Positions 6,379 through 14,199 of a DNA stretch of 15,593 bases are shown piece by piece (position 1 is the stretch's first letter; each line of letters starts with the position of its first letter). The notes below the pieces were generated by a model. The model had not been told where the DNA came from and did no database searches. It worked only from the letters and a program-made list of their open reading frames with translations. The DNA is taken from assembly GCA_947374535.1 (NCBI GenBank), contig CANCCJ010000058.1, positions 1-15,593 of the forward strand. Direction: 5' to 3'. The translations under genes were made by a program, and so were the position numbers. The stretch is from Comamonadaceae bacterium. GTDB lineage: Bacteria > Pseudomonadota > Gammaproteobacteria > Burkholderiales > Burkholderiaceae.

Positions 6379-7881
6379 TCAGAGCAACACAATGTCGTAT
6401 TGCTCTTGCGTCATCGCCCCTTCAGCCTGCAACGAGATGGGCTTGCCAATGAAGTCACTCAACCCAGCCAAATGTTGGCTTTCCTCATCCAGCAAGATAT
6501 CAATAACATCAGGCGAAGCAATCACCCGGAACTCACGCGGGTTGAACTGACGGGCCTCGCGCAAGATCTCGCGCAAGATGTCATAGGTCACCGTGCGTGC
6601 AGTTTTCACGGTGCCTTTGCCGTCGCACACAGGGCATGGCTCGCACAACATGTGAGCCAACGATTCGCGGGTGCGCTTGCGGGTCATTTCCACCAAACCT
6701 AAGGCCGAATAGCCGCTGACCATGGTTTTCACACGGTCACGGGCCAGTTGTTTGCGGAACTCAGCCAACACGGCCTCGCGGTGATCCTCACGCGTCATGT
6801 CGATGAAGTCGGCGATGACGATGCCACCCAAGTTGCGCAAGCGCAGTTGCCGCGCAATTGCGCCAGCAGCTTCGAGGTTGGTTTTGAAAATGGTTTCGTC
6901 AAAGTTGCGCGCACCCACAAAACCACCCGTATTCACGTCCACCGTGGTCAAAGCTTCGGTTTGGTCCACGATGAGGTAGCCGCCAGACTTCAGCTCCACA
7001 CGGCGGCCTAGGGCCTTGCCCACTTCTTCGTCGATGTTGAACAGGTCAAAAATGGGGCGTTCGCCTTTGTACAGCTGGAGTTTGTCCACCGCGCTGGGCA
7101 TGAACTCTTGGCCGAAGGTTTGCAGCTTTTTGAACTGCTCGGCCGAGTCGATTCGGATGGTTTGCGTGGTTTCACTCACCAAGTCGCGCAAAACGCGTTG
7201 CAGCAGGCTCAAGTCTTGGTGCAACAACGATTTGGGTGGCAAGCGGGTTGAAGCTTCTTTGATGCGCGCCCAGGTTTTGCGCAGGTACGCAATGTCTTCG
7301 CCCAGCTCGGCATCGCTGGCGTCTTCGCCGTTGGTGCGCAGAATGAAGCCACCTGTTTGGTTGCCTGTCTTGCCGTCTTTGGCTGCGGCTTCAGCCAAAG
7401 CTTGCAATCGTTGGCGCAAAGCTTCGCGTTGCTCAAACGGGATTTTTTGCGACACGCCAATGTGTTGGTCTTGCGGCAAAAACACCAGCAAACGGCCGGC
7501 AATGCTGATTTGCGACGACAAACGCGCGCCCTTGCTGCCGATCGGGTCTTTGATGACCTGCACCAACAAGGCTTGACCTTCAAACACTTGTTTCTCAATT
7601 GGCACCACCGGTGCTGGCTCGCCTTTTTCAGCATCGGTGTGACGGGCAGCCACGCTACTCATCAAGTCGGCCACATGCAAGAACGCTGCGCGCTCTAAGC
7701 CAATGTCGATGAACGCCGACTGCATGCCAGGCAACACACGCGCCACTTTGCCCAAATACACATTGCCTACCAAGCCGCGCTCGAGCGTGCGCTCGACGTG
7801 CAGCTCTTGCACCGCGCCCGTTTCCACCACGGCCACACGCGTTTCTTGAGGCGACCAGTTGATGAGGATGTCTTGTTGCAT
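6379..7881 (-). CDS. rng: Ribonuclease G
   Basis: RNase G is an endoribonuclease of the RNase E/G family that processes the 16S rRNA 5' end and degrades some mRNAs in the cytoplasm. The 500-residue protein (E. coli 489) has an S1 RNA-binding domain at about 35-125 (GLVGNVYLGKVARVLPGMQ, AFIDIGLERAAFLH). The catalytic DNase I-like domain has Asp315 in TTVDVNTGG and the ADFIDM segment (357-362). The Zn-link motif is CEPCPVCDGKG (413-423). There is no long C-terminal scaffold, so it is RNase G rather than RNase E. I chose ATG at 7881-7879 because MQQDILINWSPQETRVAVVE aligns with the E. coli N-terminus. A TTG at 7899 would add six residues and has AAAGAG just upstream, so it remains possible. It is the last gene of the nine-gene array, 26 nt after maf. 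Confidence 0.95.
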   Translation of the reverse strand: MQQDILINWSPQETRVAVVETGAVQELHVERTLERGLVGNVYLGKVARVLPGMQSAFIDIGLERAAFLHVADLMSSVAARHTDAEKGEPAPVVPIEKQVFEGQALLVQVIKDPIGSKGARLSSQISIAGRLLVFLPQDQHIGVSQKIPFEQREALRQRLQALAEAAAKDGKTGNQTGGFILRTNGEDASDAELGEDIAYLRKTWARIKEASTRLPPKSLLHQDLSLLQRVLRDLVSETTQTIRIDSAEQFKKLQTFGQEFMPSAVDKLQLYKGERPIFDLFNIDEEVGKALGRRVELKSGGYLIVDQTEALTTVDVNTGGFVGARNFDETIFKTNLEAAGAIARQLRLRNLGGIVIADFIDMTREDHREAVLAEFRKQLARDRVKTMVSGYSALGLVEMTRKRTRESLAHMLCEPCPVCDGKGTVKTARTVTYDILREILREARQFNPREFRVIASPDVIDILLDEESQHLAGLSDFIGKPISLQAEGAMTQEQYDIVLL

Positions 7882-7907
7882 GTGTGCGCCCGTGAGCAAA
7901 AAACTCT

Positions 7908-8516
7908 TTAAACCTTGAATCCAAACTCGCGCAACAGCTGCGCAGTTTCAAACATCGGCAGTCCCATGATGCCAGAGTAGCTACCGCTGATGTGCTCGAT
8001 GTAGGCCGCTGCCCTGCCCTGAACCGCATACGCGCCGGCTTTGCCCACGGGCTCGCCACTGGCCACGTAGGCTTGAATTTGTGTGCGAGTCAAGGCGGCG
8101 AAGCGCACCTTGGAAACGCTCAAGCCTTGCACGTGTTTGCGCACGGTGCCTACGGCCACCGAGGTCAATACACGGTGGGTTTGCCCGCTCAGGGCGCCAA
8201 GGATTTGCGTCGCATGCTTGGCGTCAGCGGGCTTGCCCAAAATGGTTTGCCCCAAGGCCACGGTGGTGTCGCTGCACAACACGGGCGCAGCTGGCAAGCC
8301 ACGGCGCTTCATGCGAGCTAAGGCGGCTTCCAGCTTGAGCAGAGTAACGCGCTGCACGTAGGCGCGGGGTGCTTCGCCGGGCTTGATTACCTCTAAGGCT
8401 TCGGCATCTTCCGTGTCGTCGGCCAACAGGAGTTCGTAATGCACGCCAAGCTGCTCAAGCAATTGGCGACGACGTGGGCTTTGCGAGGCGAGATAAATAA
8501 ACTTTGAGTCAGACAT
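7908..8516 (-). CDS. maf: Maf-family nucleotide pyrophosphatase, YhdE-like
   Basis: Maf/HAM1-superfamily enzymes hydrolyse (d)NTPs to monophosphates. The YhdE-like branch prefers dTTP and UTP and some modified pyrimidine nucleotides, acting in house-cleaning and growth arrest. The 202-residue protein carries the phosphate-binding start [17 protein letters not shown] (8-24), CSDTTVALG with the expected catalytic Asp, [23 protein letters not shown], and the C-terminal [16 protein letters not shown] and [15 protein letters not shown]. The GEPxxKAGAY and NGSY-like segments fit YhdE better than YceF. The specificity is inferred, not shown. I chose ATG at 8516-8514 because the 29 residues before it in the open frame do not resemble the family. 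The gene lies 16 nt after rlmH, and no Shine-Dalgarno sequence is visible. Confidence 0.92.
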   Translation of the reverse strand: MSDSKFIYLASQSPRRRQLLEQLGVHYELLLADDTEDAEALEVIKPGEAPRAYVQRVTLLKLEAALARMKRRGLPAAPVLCSDTTVALGQTILGKPADAKHATQILGALSGQTHRVLTSVAVGTVRKHVQGLSVSKVRFAALTRTQIQAYVASGEPVGKAGAYAVQGRAAAYIEHISGSYSGIMGLPMFETAQLLREFGFKV

Positions 8517-8532
8517 GAGGCAACGGCGCAGA

Positions 8533-9000
8533 TTACTCGCGGTGGTAAGGATGGTTGGCGTTGATCGACCACGCGCGGTACAGCTGTTCCACCAACAGCA
8601 CACGCACCATGGCGTGCGGCAGGGTCAGGTCTGAAATGCGAATGCGCTCATGCGCTTGTTTTTTGAATTCAGGGTCTAGGCCGTCTGGGCCGCCAATGAC
8701 CAAGGCAACATCGTCTGCTTCGAGTTGCCAGTGTTTCAGCTTGGCGGCCAAGGCCACGGTGGTGAGGTTGGTGCCGCGTTCGTCCAGAGCGACGATGCGG
8801 CAACCACGCGGAATGGCCGCTTCAATGCGCTCGCGCTCGGCAGCGTAAATGGTTTCTAGGGTTTTAGAGCTGCGCGGCTCGGTTTTAACGGCCTTGAGTT
8901 CGACTTTGAGCTCAGACGGAAACCGCTTGGCGTAATCGTCCCAAGCGGTTTGCGCCCAGTCGGGCACCCGTTGGCCGACAGCGACAACCCACAGCCTCAT
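8533..9000 (-). CDS. rlmH: 23S rRNA pseudouridine-1915 N3-methyltransferase RlmH
   Basis: RlmH is a SPOUT-class methyltransferase that methylates pseudouridine 1915 in helix 69 of 23S rRNA on the assembled 70S ribosome, using S-adenosylmethionine. The 155 residues equal the usual family length. Visible are the N-terminal strand [16 protein letters not shown] (24-29), the SAM-binding loop VIGGPDGLD (105-113), the segment [20 protein letters not shown] and the conserved C-terminus NHPYHRE. The start ATG overlaps the rsfS stop by 4 nt (ATGA). RsfS followed by RlmH is a common bacterial pair, and both act on the 50S subunit. No Shine-Dalgarno sequence is seen, so coupling to rsfS is likely. Confidence 0.96.
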   Translation of the reverse strand: MRLWVVAVGQRVPDWAQTAWDDYAKRFPSELKVELKAVKTEPRSSKTLETIYAAERERIEAAIPRGCRIVALDERGTNLTTVALAAKLKHWQLEADDVALVIGGPDGLDPEFKKQAHERIRISDLTLPHAMVRVLLVEQLYRAWSINANHPYHRE

Positions 9001-9797
9001 GCTTTGCGGGCAGTGGTCTTCTTAACGACTGGAGGACGCTTGCCAACAGGTTTACCCGTTGTGGTCGAAGCGCTGCGCGCTGCGGCTTTGGCAGTTGACT
9101 TGGCGCCTTTGAGACCCACGGTCTTGACGGGCAGCTTGGGAGGCGCTTTAGCGACAGGCTTTTTGGCTGCTGCCGTCTTGGCAGGTGCGCTCTTAGCAGT
9201 GGCTGTTTTAGCGGGTGCTGCTTTGACGACTGGACCACGTGTCGAGGTGCTGCGTGAGGCAGGCTTGGCTGCGGTTGTTTTGGCCGCAGCGCCGCCGCGA
9301 GCGGATGAAGCGCCGCGAGCAACTGGCTTCTTGTCACCTGCTTTGTCAGTCGTTTTCTTGGACGCTGTCTTTTTAGCAGCGGATTTCTTGGCGGGTGCTT
9401 CTTCTGGCTCAGAAGCTTTGACAGGTTTAGGCGCTCCAAACTTCAAGCGCGCAGGCTTTTCACCCCAGATTTCTTCGAGGTTGTAGTAACCACGGATGGT
9501 AGGTTGCATGACGTGGACCACGACAGCGCCGCAATCGACGATGATCCATTCGCCGTTGTCTTCACCTTCAATGCGAGGCTTGCCAAAACCACCTTCGCGC
9601 ACCTTGTCGCGCACGCTGGCAGCCAAGGCTTTGGTTTGGCGGTTAGACGTACCCGACGCGATGATCACGCGCTCAAACAGCGAGGACAGGTGCTCGGTGT
9701 CAAACACCACGAGGTCTTGGGCTTTGACGTCCTCCAGCGCATCCACGACGGTGCGTTGCAATTTTTGGACATCTTTTTTGGCGGAGGTTTCGGTCAT
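8997..9797 (-). CDS. rsfS: Ribosomal silencing factor RsfS with a Lys/Ala-rich C-terminal extension
   Basis: RsfS binds ribosomal protein uL14 on the 50S subunit and blocks joining with 30S, lowering translation in starvation. The conserved domain occupies about residues 1-115, with [49 protein letters not shown] and [10 protein letters not shown], all typical. E. coli RsfS has 105 residues; this protein has 266. Residues 121-266 form a low-complexity tail with 30 Lys, 7 Arg and 37 Ala, no aromatic residue and only five acidic residues, none after 155. It has histone-H1-like AKK, AAK and PAK units. The reading frame is intact, and the domain and tail are joined by a Glu/Pro-containing linker. 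The tail may bind rRNA or DNA; this is inference. The gene begins 5 nt after nadD and overlaps rlmH. Confidence 0.93.
   Translation of the reverse strand: MTETSAKKDVQKLQRTVVDALEDVKAQDLVVFDTEHLSSLFERVIIASGTSNRQTKALAASVRDKVREGGFGKPRIEGEDNGEWIIVDCGAVVVHVMQPTIRGYYNLEEIWGEKPARLKFGAPKPVKASEPEEAPAKKSAAKKTASKKTTDKAGDKKPVARGASSARGGAAAKTTAAKPASRSTSTRGPVVKAAPAKTATAKSAPAKTAAAKKPVAKAPPKLPVKTVGLKGAKSTAKAAARSASTTTGKPVGKRPPVVKKTTARKA
9000..9437 (-). repeat. Low-complexity DNA encoding the Lys/Ala-rich RsfS tail
   Basis: This stretch encodes residues 121-266 of RsfS as many short, degenerate units of Ala, Lys, Pro and Thr codons (AAK, AKK, PAK, KTA). It is not a perfect tandem repeat at the DNA level, but its composition differs from the preceding RsfS domain. 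Such DNA can lengthen or shorten by slippage or recombination, so the tail length may vary between strains. Confidence 0.7.
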
Positions 9798-9802
9798 CGG
9801 TT

Positions 9803-10435
9803 TTATCGGTAAAGGCTGTGTTTTTCAATGTAGTGCTGCACAGCGGCAGGCAACCACGCAGACATGGAAGCGGCTGGATGTGGGGCTTGAGCGAAGTGCG
9901 CGCGAATCTCGGTGGCACTCACATTCAGGCTCGGCATGTCCAAGCGTTGTATGTCGGGGGATACCGCATTGTGCCACTGTGCGTCATGCTTCTGGCCAAC
10001 GGGGGCAATTGCTTCATCATCAGGCAATGTTCGGGCGGCAACCACGACCGTCGCCATGTTCTCAATGTCTTGCCAACGGTGCCATGTTTGAAACGCACGG
10101 GCTTGGTCTGCGCCGATGAAAAGGTAGAGCTCAGCGTCGGGCTGCTCGGCATGCAACTCTTGCAAGGTGTCCACCGTGTAGGTCGCGCCTTGGCGGTCAA
10201 TTTCACGCGGGTCGACCACGGCTTTAGGCACGTCGGCAAAAGCCAAGCGGGTCATGGCCAAACGGTGTGGCGACGGTGTCAAGGCGCGGGTTTTGTGCCA
10301 TGCGTCACCGGTGGGAATGATGCGCAGTGCGTCCAAACCAAACTGCGCCACCGCGTGTTTGGCCAACGCAATATGCGCGTTGTGCGGCGGGTCAAATGAA
10401 CCGCCAAAAATACCGAGTCGCTGAGGATGGCTCAC
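9803..10435 (-). CDS. nadD: Nicotinate-nucleotide adenylyltransferase NadD
   Basis: NadD transfers AMP from ATP to nicotinate mononucleotide, giving deamido-NAD in NAD biosynthesis. The 210-residue protein has the nucleotidyltransferase motif GIFGGSFDPPHNAH (8-21, with His18 and His21), a central LFIGADQARAFQTWHRW and the C-terminal SATEIR (173-178), which matches the SxTxIR ATP-binding motif. The length is usual. The start codon is GTG (10435-10433), 10 nt after the hemF stop, with no Shine-Dalgarno sequence (GTCCTCTCAA precedes it), so reinitiation after hemF is likely. rsfS follows after 5 nt; the nadD-rsfS-rlmH order is widespread in bacteria. Confidence 0.96.
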   Translation of the reverse strand: MSHPQRLGIFGGSFDPPHNAHIALAKHAVAQFGLDALRIIPTGDAWHKTRALTPSPHRLAMTRLAFADVPKAVVDPREIDRQGATYTVDTLQELHAEQPDAELYLFIGADQARAFQTWHRWQDIENMATVVVAARTLPDDEAIAPVGQKHDAQWHNAVSPDIQRLDMPSLNVSATEIRAHFAQAPHPAASMSAWLPAAVQHYIEKHSLYR

Positions 10436-10445
10436 TTGAGAGGAC

Positions 10446-11405
10446 TCACTTCAACCAATCACGCGGCACCAGGAAATCTTGCAACAAAGCGTGCTCTGGC
10501 GTGCCCGCCTCGGGCTGGTGCTGGTACGACCAGCTCACCAACGGCGGCATCGACAACAAGATGGATTCGGTACGCCCACCCGACTGCAAGCCAAAGTGGG
10601 TGCCACGGTCCCACACGAGGTTGAACTCCACATAGCGGCCACGACGGTAGAGCTGGTGGTTGCGCTCGCGTTCACCGTAGGGCGTGTTCACGCGGCGGTC
10701 CACGATGGGCAAATAGGCTTCGAGGAACGCATCGCCCACGCTTTGCAGCATCTCGAAGCTGCGCTCAAAGCCCAGCTCTGAAAAGTCGTCAAAAAAGATG
10801 CCGCCAATCCCACGCTGCTCGTTGCGGTGTTTGTTGCAAAAGTATTCGTCGCACCAGGTTTTGAAGCGTGGATACAAGCTGTCGCCAAACGGTTGCAAGG
10901 CGTCGCTGCAAATCTGATGGAAATGTTGGGCGTCTTCGGCGTAGCCGTAATAAGGCGTCAAGTCCATGCCTCCGCCAAACCAAGCCACGGTTTTGCCGTT
11001 GAGGGGGGTCGCCGCAATCATGCGCACGTTCATGTGCACGGTGGGCACGTAGGGGTTGCGGGGGTGAAACACCAACGACACACCCATGGCTTCAAACGGC
11101 GCACCCGCCAGTTCTGGGCGATGTTGGGTGGCCGAGGGTGGCAGCGCAGCGCCGCGCACATGCGAAAAACCACAACCTGCCCGCTCAAAAACGAGACCGT
11201 TTTCTAAGATTTTTGTGATGCCGTTGCCCTGGAGTTGCTCGCCCGGCCCTTTCTCCCAAATTTCCACCAAGAACTTGGCTTCACCATCTTTGGCCTCAAT
11301 CGCCTGGGTGATGCGCCCTTGCAAGCCCATGAGGTAGTCGCGCGCGGTGTTCACCACCTGAGCGTGGGCATGTTCCTGGGAGTCTTGGTGGGCGTGGGTG
11401 GTCAT
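10446..11405 (-). CDS. hemF: Oxygen-dependent coproporphyrinogen III oxidase HemF
   Basis: HemF uses O2 to decarboxylate two propionates of coproporphyrinogen III, giving protoporphyrinogen IX in heme synthesis. The 319-residue protein (E. coli 299) has [25 protein letters not shown], His124 in VHMNVRM (matching E. coli catalytic His106), [13 protein letters not shown] (142-154), [17 protein letters not shown] (192-208) and [15 protein letters not shown]. The N-terminus has a His-rich extension with His at 4, 6, 12 and 14. Translation could instead start at GTG codons 17 or 18, but the ATG is in frame 5 nt after the acyltransferase stop and is preferred. No Shine-Dalgarno sequence is visible. 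The enzyme implies at least partly aerobic growth. Confidence 0.96.
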   Translation of the reverse strand: MTTHAHQDSQEHAHAQVVNTARDYLMGLQGRITQAIEAKDGEAKFLVEIWEKGPGEQLQGNGITKILENGLVFERAGCGFSHVRGAALPPSATQHRPELAGAPFEAMGVSLVFHPRNPYVPTVHMNVRMIAATPLNGKTVAWFGGGMDLTPYYGYAEDAQHFHQICSDALQPFGDSLYPRFKTWCDEYFCNKHRNEQRGIGGIFFDDFSELGFERSFEMLQSVGDAFLEAYLPIVDRRVNTPYGERERNHQLYRRGRYVEFNLVWDRGTHFGLQSGGRTESILLSMPPLVSWSYQHQPEAGTPEHALLQDFLVPRDWLK

Positions 11406-11410
11406 GAGGG

Positions 11411-12037
11411 TTAAGTGTTCAGATGCGGAAGCCGTTCAGATATGGCGCGCGGTGGCAAGGGGCGAATGGGCGCGGCTTGGTGTGCATGAAAACCCTTCAC
11501 TCCGGCGTACACCTGTGCAATGTGGTCGAAGTCAGCCTTCATGTCGCCCGTGAGCCGCATGAAGTCGGTGATCTTGGCCACTTTGGAGCCGTAATCAATA
11601 CGCAGCATGCACAAGGGCACATCTGCACCCAAGGCCAGTTGGTAAAAACCGCTGCGCCAACCCTCGGTCAGCTTACGCGTGCCTTCGGGCGACAAAGCAA
11701 TCCACAGCAAGCGGTCGTCTTGTTTGTGTTGTTTGAGCGCATTCACCATCTCGCCCACCACGCCTTTGGGCGACGAGCGGTCAATCGGCACAGCGCCAAT
11801 GGATCGAATCCAGCGGCCAAACAATGGAATGCGAAACAAACTCGCTTTGGCAAAGAATTGAACGTGCAAACCCACCGCCCACTTGACCGGCATCATGGTG
11901 ATGAAGTCCCAGTTGCTGGTGTGGGGGTAGCCAATGAGGACGCCTTGTTTGGCGGGCAGGCCGTCAAACTCAATCCTCCAGCCCATCAGCTTGACCAGCC
12001 AAGCCGCCAAGCGGTTGGGCTTGAACTGCACGGGCAT
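11411..12037 (-). CDS. PlsC-like lysophospholipid acyltransferase family protein
   Basis: This small acyltransferase of the PlsC/LPLAT superfamily would transfer an acyl chain to a lysophospholipid-type acceptor at the inner membrane; its true substrate is unknown. The 208 residues include the catalytic HX4D motif in PHTSNWDF (His39, Asp44), a second block [20 protein letters not shown], and the motif SPEGTRK (116-122). It is shorter than E. coli PlsC (245), and the HTSNWD variant differs from classical PlsC, so the plsC symbol is withheld. I chose ATG at 12037-12035, 10 nt after the purD stop. The open frame extends to 12100 inside purD, but those 21 residues (Thr/Ala/Pro-rich) look like out-of-frame purD. 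It lies between purD and hemF. Confidence 0.82.
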   Translation of the reverse strand: MPVQFKPNRLAAWLVKLMGWRIEFDGLPAKQGVLIGYPHTSNWDFITMMPVKWAVGLHVQFFAKASLFRIPLFGRWIRSIGAVPIDRSSPKGVVGEMVNALKQHKQDDRLLWIALSPEGTRKLTEGWRSGFYQLALGADVPLCMLRIDYGSKVAKITDFMRLTGDMKADFDHIAQVYAGVKGFHAHQAAPIRPLPPRAISERLPHLNT

Positions 12038-12047
12038 GGCTGTGGCT

Positions 12048-13340
12048 TTAGCGGGCAATGGCACGGTAGCCGATGTCGGTGCGGTACTGCACGCCGTCAA
12101 AGTGAATTCCCTTAATGATGTCGTAGGCCTGCTGCTGCGCGAGTTTCAAGGTACCGCCCAAGGCTGTCACGCACAACACGCGACCGCCGTTGGTGCGCAC
12201 ATGACCTTCGGTCATTTGCGTGCCGGCGTGGAACACCACCACATCGTCGGTGTCTTGTGGCAAGCCAGAGATGACATCGCCTTTGCGTGGGTTCATCGGG
12301 TAGCCATGTGCGGCCAACACCACGCCCACGGCGCTGCGACGGTCCCAGTCCAATTCGAAGTCGTCAAAACGAGTTTCGGCGTTGGTGGCCGTGGCAGCCA
12401 GCAACACGTCCACCAAGTCGGTTTTGAGGCGCGCCATGATGGGCTGGGTTTCTGGGTCGCCCATGCGGCAGTTGAACTCGAGGGTCTTGACTTGGCCTTG
12501 TGGGTCAATCATCAAGCCTGCGTACAAAAAGCCGGTGAACGGAATGCCGTCTTTTTCCATGCCCTTGATGGTGGGCAAAATGATTTCGCGCATGGCGCGC
12601 GCATGCACCTCGGGCGTGACCACGGGGGCTGGCGAATACGCACCCATGCCCCCTGTGTTGGGACCCAAATCTGCGTCAAGTAAGCGCTTGTGATCTTGGC
12701 TGGTCGCCAAAGGCAACACGGTTTTGCCATCGCACATGACGATAAAACTGGCCTCTTCGCCTTGCAAAAATTCTTCAATCACCACGCGCGCGCCGCCTTC
12801 GTTGTGGCTAACTCCCAGCGTGTTGTCGAGCAACATGAAGTCAATCGCTTCATGGGCTTGCGTCTCGGTCATCGCCACCACCACACCCTTGCCTGCGGCC
12901 AAGCCATCGGCTTTCACCACAATCGGTGCGCCTTTGGCGTTGACGTAGTCGTGGGCCGCTTTCGCATCGGTGAAGGTTTCGTAGTCAGCGGTTGGGATGT
13001 TGTGGCGCTTCATGAACGCCTTGCTGAACGCTTTGGAGCTTTCCAGCTGCGCTGCTGCCTTCGTTGGCCCAAAAATACGCAGACCATGGGCGCGGAACTC
13101 GTCCACCACGCCAGCAGCCAAAGGGGTTTCAGGGCCGACCACGGTCAAATCAACATGGTTGCTTTGCACAAACTCGCGCAAGGCTTTGACATCAGTGATG
13201 TCTATGTTGTCCAAGCGCTTGTCGCGTGCCGTACCGCCATTGCCGGGGGCGACAAACACTTTTTGCACCTTGTTAGATTGGGCCAATTTCCACGCCAAAG
13301 CGTGTTCGCGGCCACCGCCGCCAATTACTAATACGTTCAT
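12048..13340 (-). CDS. purD: Phosphoribosylamine-glycine ligase PurD
   Basis: PurD (GAR synthetase) joins glycine to 5-phosphoribosylamine with ATP, the second step of de novo purine synthesis. The 430 residues match the family. The N-terminal domain begins [17 protein letters not shown], the ATP-grasp part has [19 protein letters not shown] and [14 protein letters not shown], and the active-site region has [13 protein letters not shown] followed by a C-terminal domain with AHGYP. The ATG overlaps the yebC stop by 4 nt (ATGA), and no Shine-Dalgarno sequence is present, so translation is probably coupled to yebC. No purine riboswitch or PurR-like box was recognised upstream. Confidence 0.97.
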   Translation of the reverse strand: MNVLVIGGGGREHALAWKLAQSNKVQKVFVAPGNGGTARDKRLDNIDITDVKALREFVQSNHVDLTVVGPETPLAAGVVDEFRAHGLRIFGPTKAAAQLESSKAFSKAFMKRHNIPTADYETFTDAKAAHDYVNAKGAPIVVKADGLAAGKGVVVAMTETQAHEAIDFMLLDNTLGVSHNEGGARVVIEEFLQGEEASFIVMCDGKTVLPLATSQDHKRLLDADLGPNTGGMGAYSPAPVVTPEVHARAMREIILPTIKGMEKDGIPFTGFLYAGLMIDPQGQVKTLEFNCRMGDPETQPIMARLKTDLVDVLLAATATNAETRFDDFELDWDRRSAVGVVLAAHGYPMNPRKGDVISGLPQDTDDVVVFHAGTQMTEGHVRTNGGRVLCVTALGGTLKLAQQQAYDIIKGIHFDGVQYRTDIGYRAIAR

Positions 13341-14056
13341 AGTGCGGCGTTGTGATAGACCGCTTGCACATCGTCAAGGTCCTCCAACGCATCCAAAAGT
13401 TTTTGCATTTTCACAGCGTCGTCACCCTCGATTTCGATGGTGTTGTCTGCACGGTAAGTCACTTCGGCCACTTCAGGCGTGAGGCCTGCAGCGCGCAAAG
13501 CATTTTTCACGGGCTCAAAACTGGCTGGCGGCGTGATCACTTCAATCGCGCCATCGTCGTCGGTGATCACGTCGTCGGCGCCCGCTTCGAGGGCGATTTC
13601 CATGATTTGGTCTTCGTTGCTACCCGGTGCAAACACCAACTGGCCGCAATGCTTGAACTGAAACGCCACGGATCCTTCGGTGCCCATATTGCCGCCGTTT
13701 TTACTGAAGGCAAAACGCACTTCAGCCACGGTACGCACGCGGTTATCGGTCATGGTGTCCACGATGATGGCCGCGCCACCCACGCCATAGCCTTCGTAAC
13801 GAATCTCTTCGTAGACCACACCGTCGAGGTTGCCCGTGGCTTTGTCGACGTTGCGTTTGATGTTGTCAGCAGGCATGTTGGCTGCCTTGGCTTTTTCAAT
13901 CGCCAAGCGTAAGCGCGGGTTCAGGCTTAAATCGCCACCCCCAAGGCGCGCCGACACAATGATTTCACGCGTGATGCGCGTCCAAATCTTGCCGCGCTTT
14001 TCGTCTTGACGCCCTTTTCGGTGCTGAATGTTTGCCCATTTGCTATGGCCTGCCAC
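13337..14056 (-). CDS. yebC: YebC/PmpR family protein
   Basis: YebC/TACO1 proteins were long annotated as transcriptional regulators; more recent work on family members links them to helping ribosomes through difficult, proline-rich sequences. The 239 residues (E. coli about 246) start with the hallmark [18 protein letters not shown] and contain [52 protein letters not shown] and a very acidic central part ([17 protein letters not shown]). The start codon is GTG (14056-14054), fixed by the conserved N-terminus and a good Shine-Dalgarno sequence. It is the first gene of the nine-gene array and overlaps purD by 4 nt. Confidence 0.95.
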   Translation of the reverse strand: MAGHSKWANIQHRKGRQDEKRGKIWTRITREIIVSARLGGGDLSLNPRLRLAIEKAKAANMPADNIKRNVDKATGNLDGVVYEEIRYEGYGVGGAAIIVDTMTDNRVRTVAEVRFAFSKNGGNMGTEGSVAFQFKHCGQLVFAPGSNEDQIMEIALEAGADDVITDDDGAIEVITPPASFEPVKNALRAAGLTPEVAEVTYRADNTIEIEGDDAVKMQKLLDALEDLDDVQAVYHNAAL

Positions 14057-14062
14057 GAGAAA

Positions 14063-14068
14063 TCCTTT
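14063..14068 (-). promoter_or_regulatory. Shine-Dalgarno sequence of yebC
   Basis: AAAGGA on the minus strand, 6 nt before the GTG start of yebC, supports that non-ATG start. It is the only clear Shine-Dalgarno sequence before the CDS starts visible in this window; the others have weak or no match. Confidence 0.75.
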
Positions 14069-14087
14069 GGTGTTTCAACTGAGTGCG

Positions 14088-14118
14088 ATTTTACGTGACG
14101 CACCTGTGCTTAAGCGTC
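14088..14118 (-). promoter_or_regulatory. Possible promoter and inverted repeat upstream of yebC
   Basis: TAAAAT (14093-14088, minus strand) is a candidate -10, 31 nt before the yebC start, but no good -35 is found at the right distance. Just upstream, GACGC (14097-14101) and GCGTC (14114-14118) form a 5-bp inverted repeat with a 12-bp centre, placed where an activator or repressor could act. The terminator of clpA lies further upstream, so a promoter in this gap is expected. Confidence 0.3.
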
Positions 14119-14149
14119 TTACCGCCACTCTGACCTGCGCCCGAACATG

Positions 14150-14178
14150 AAAAAAGCGGCTGTTGCCAGCCGCTTTTT
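14150..14178. terminator. Intrinsic terminator after clpA (usable in both directions)
   Basis: GCGGCTG (14156-14162) and CAGCCGC (14167-14173) form a perfect 7-bp GC-rich stem with a 4-nt loop (TTGC). An A-run (14150-14155) and a T-run (14174-14178) extend it. Read on the minus strand it follows the clpA stop by 21 nt and ends in a run of six U, a classic Rho-independent terminator. It separates clpA from the yebC array. Confidence 0.92.
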
Positions 14179-14199
14179 CAAAGAACTACATCGCCAGCC

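Noticed and set aside
8517..8603. Longer Maf start inside rlmH
   Set aside because: The extra 29 residues come from the rlmH region out of frame and precede the family start [16 protein letters not shown].
8950..9486. Hydrophobic 178-codon open frame opposite the RsfS tail, resembling a membrane protein
   Set aside because: The Ala/Leu/Val-rich product is the expected reverse reading of Lys/Ala/Pro codons; no independent promoter or ribosome site was seen.
12038..12100. Longer acyltransferase start inside purD
   Set aside because: The extra 21 residues overlap the conserved purD C-terminus and are low complexity; ATG at 12037 just after the purD stop is more likely.
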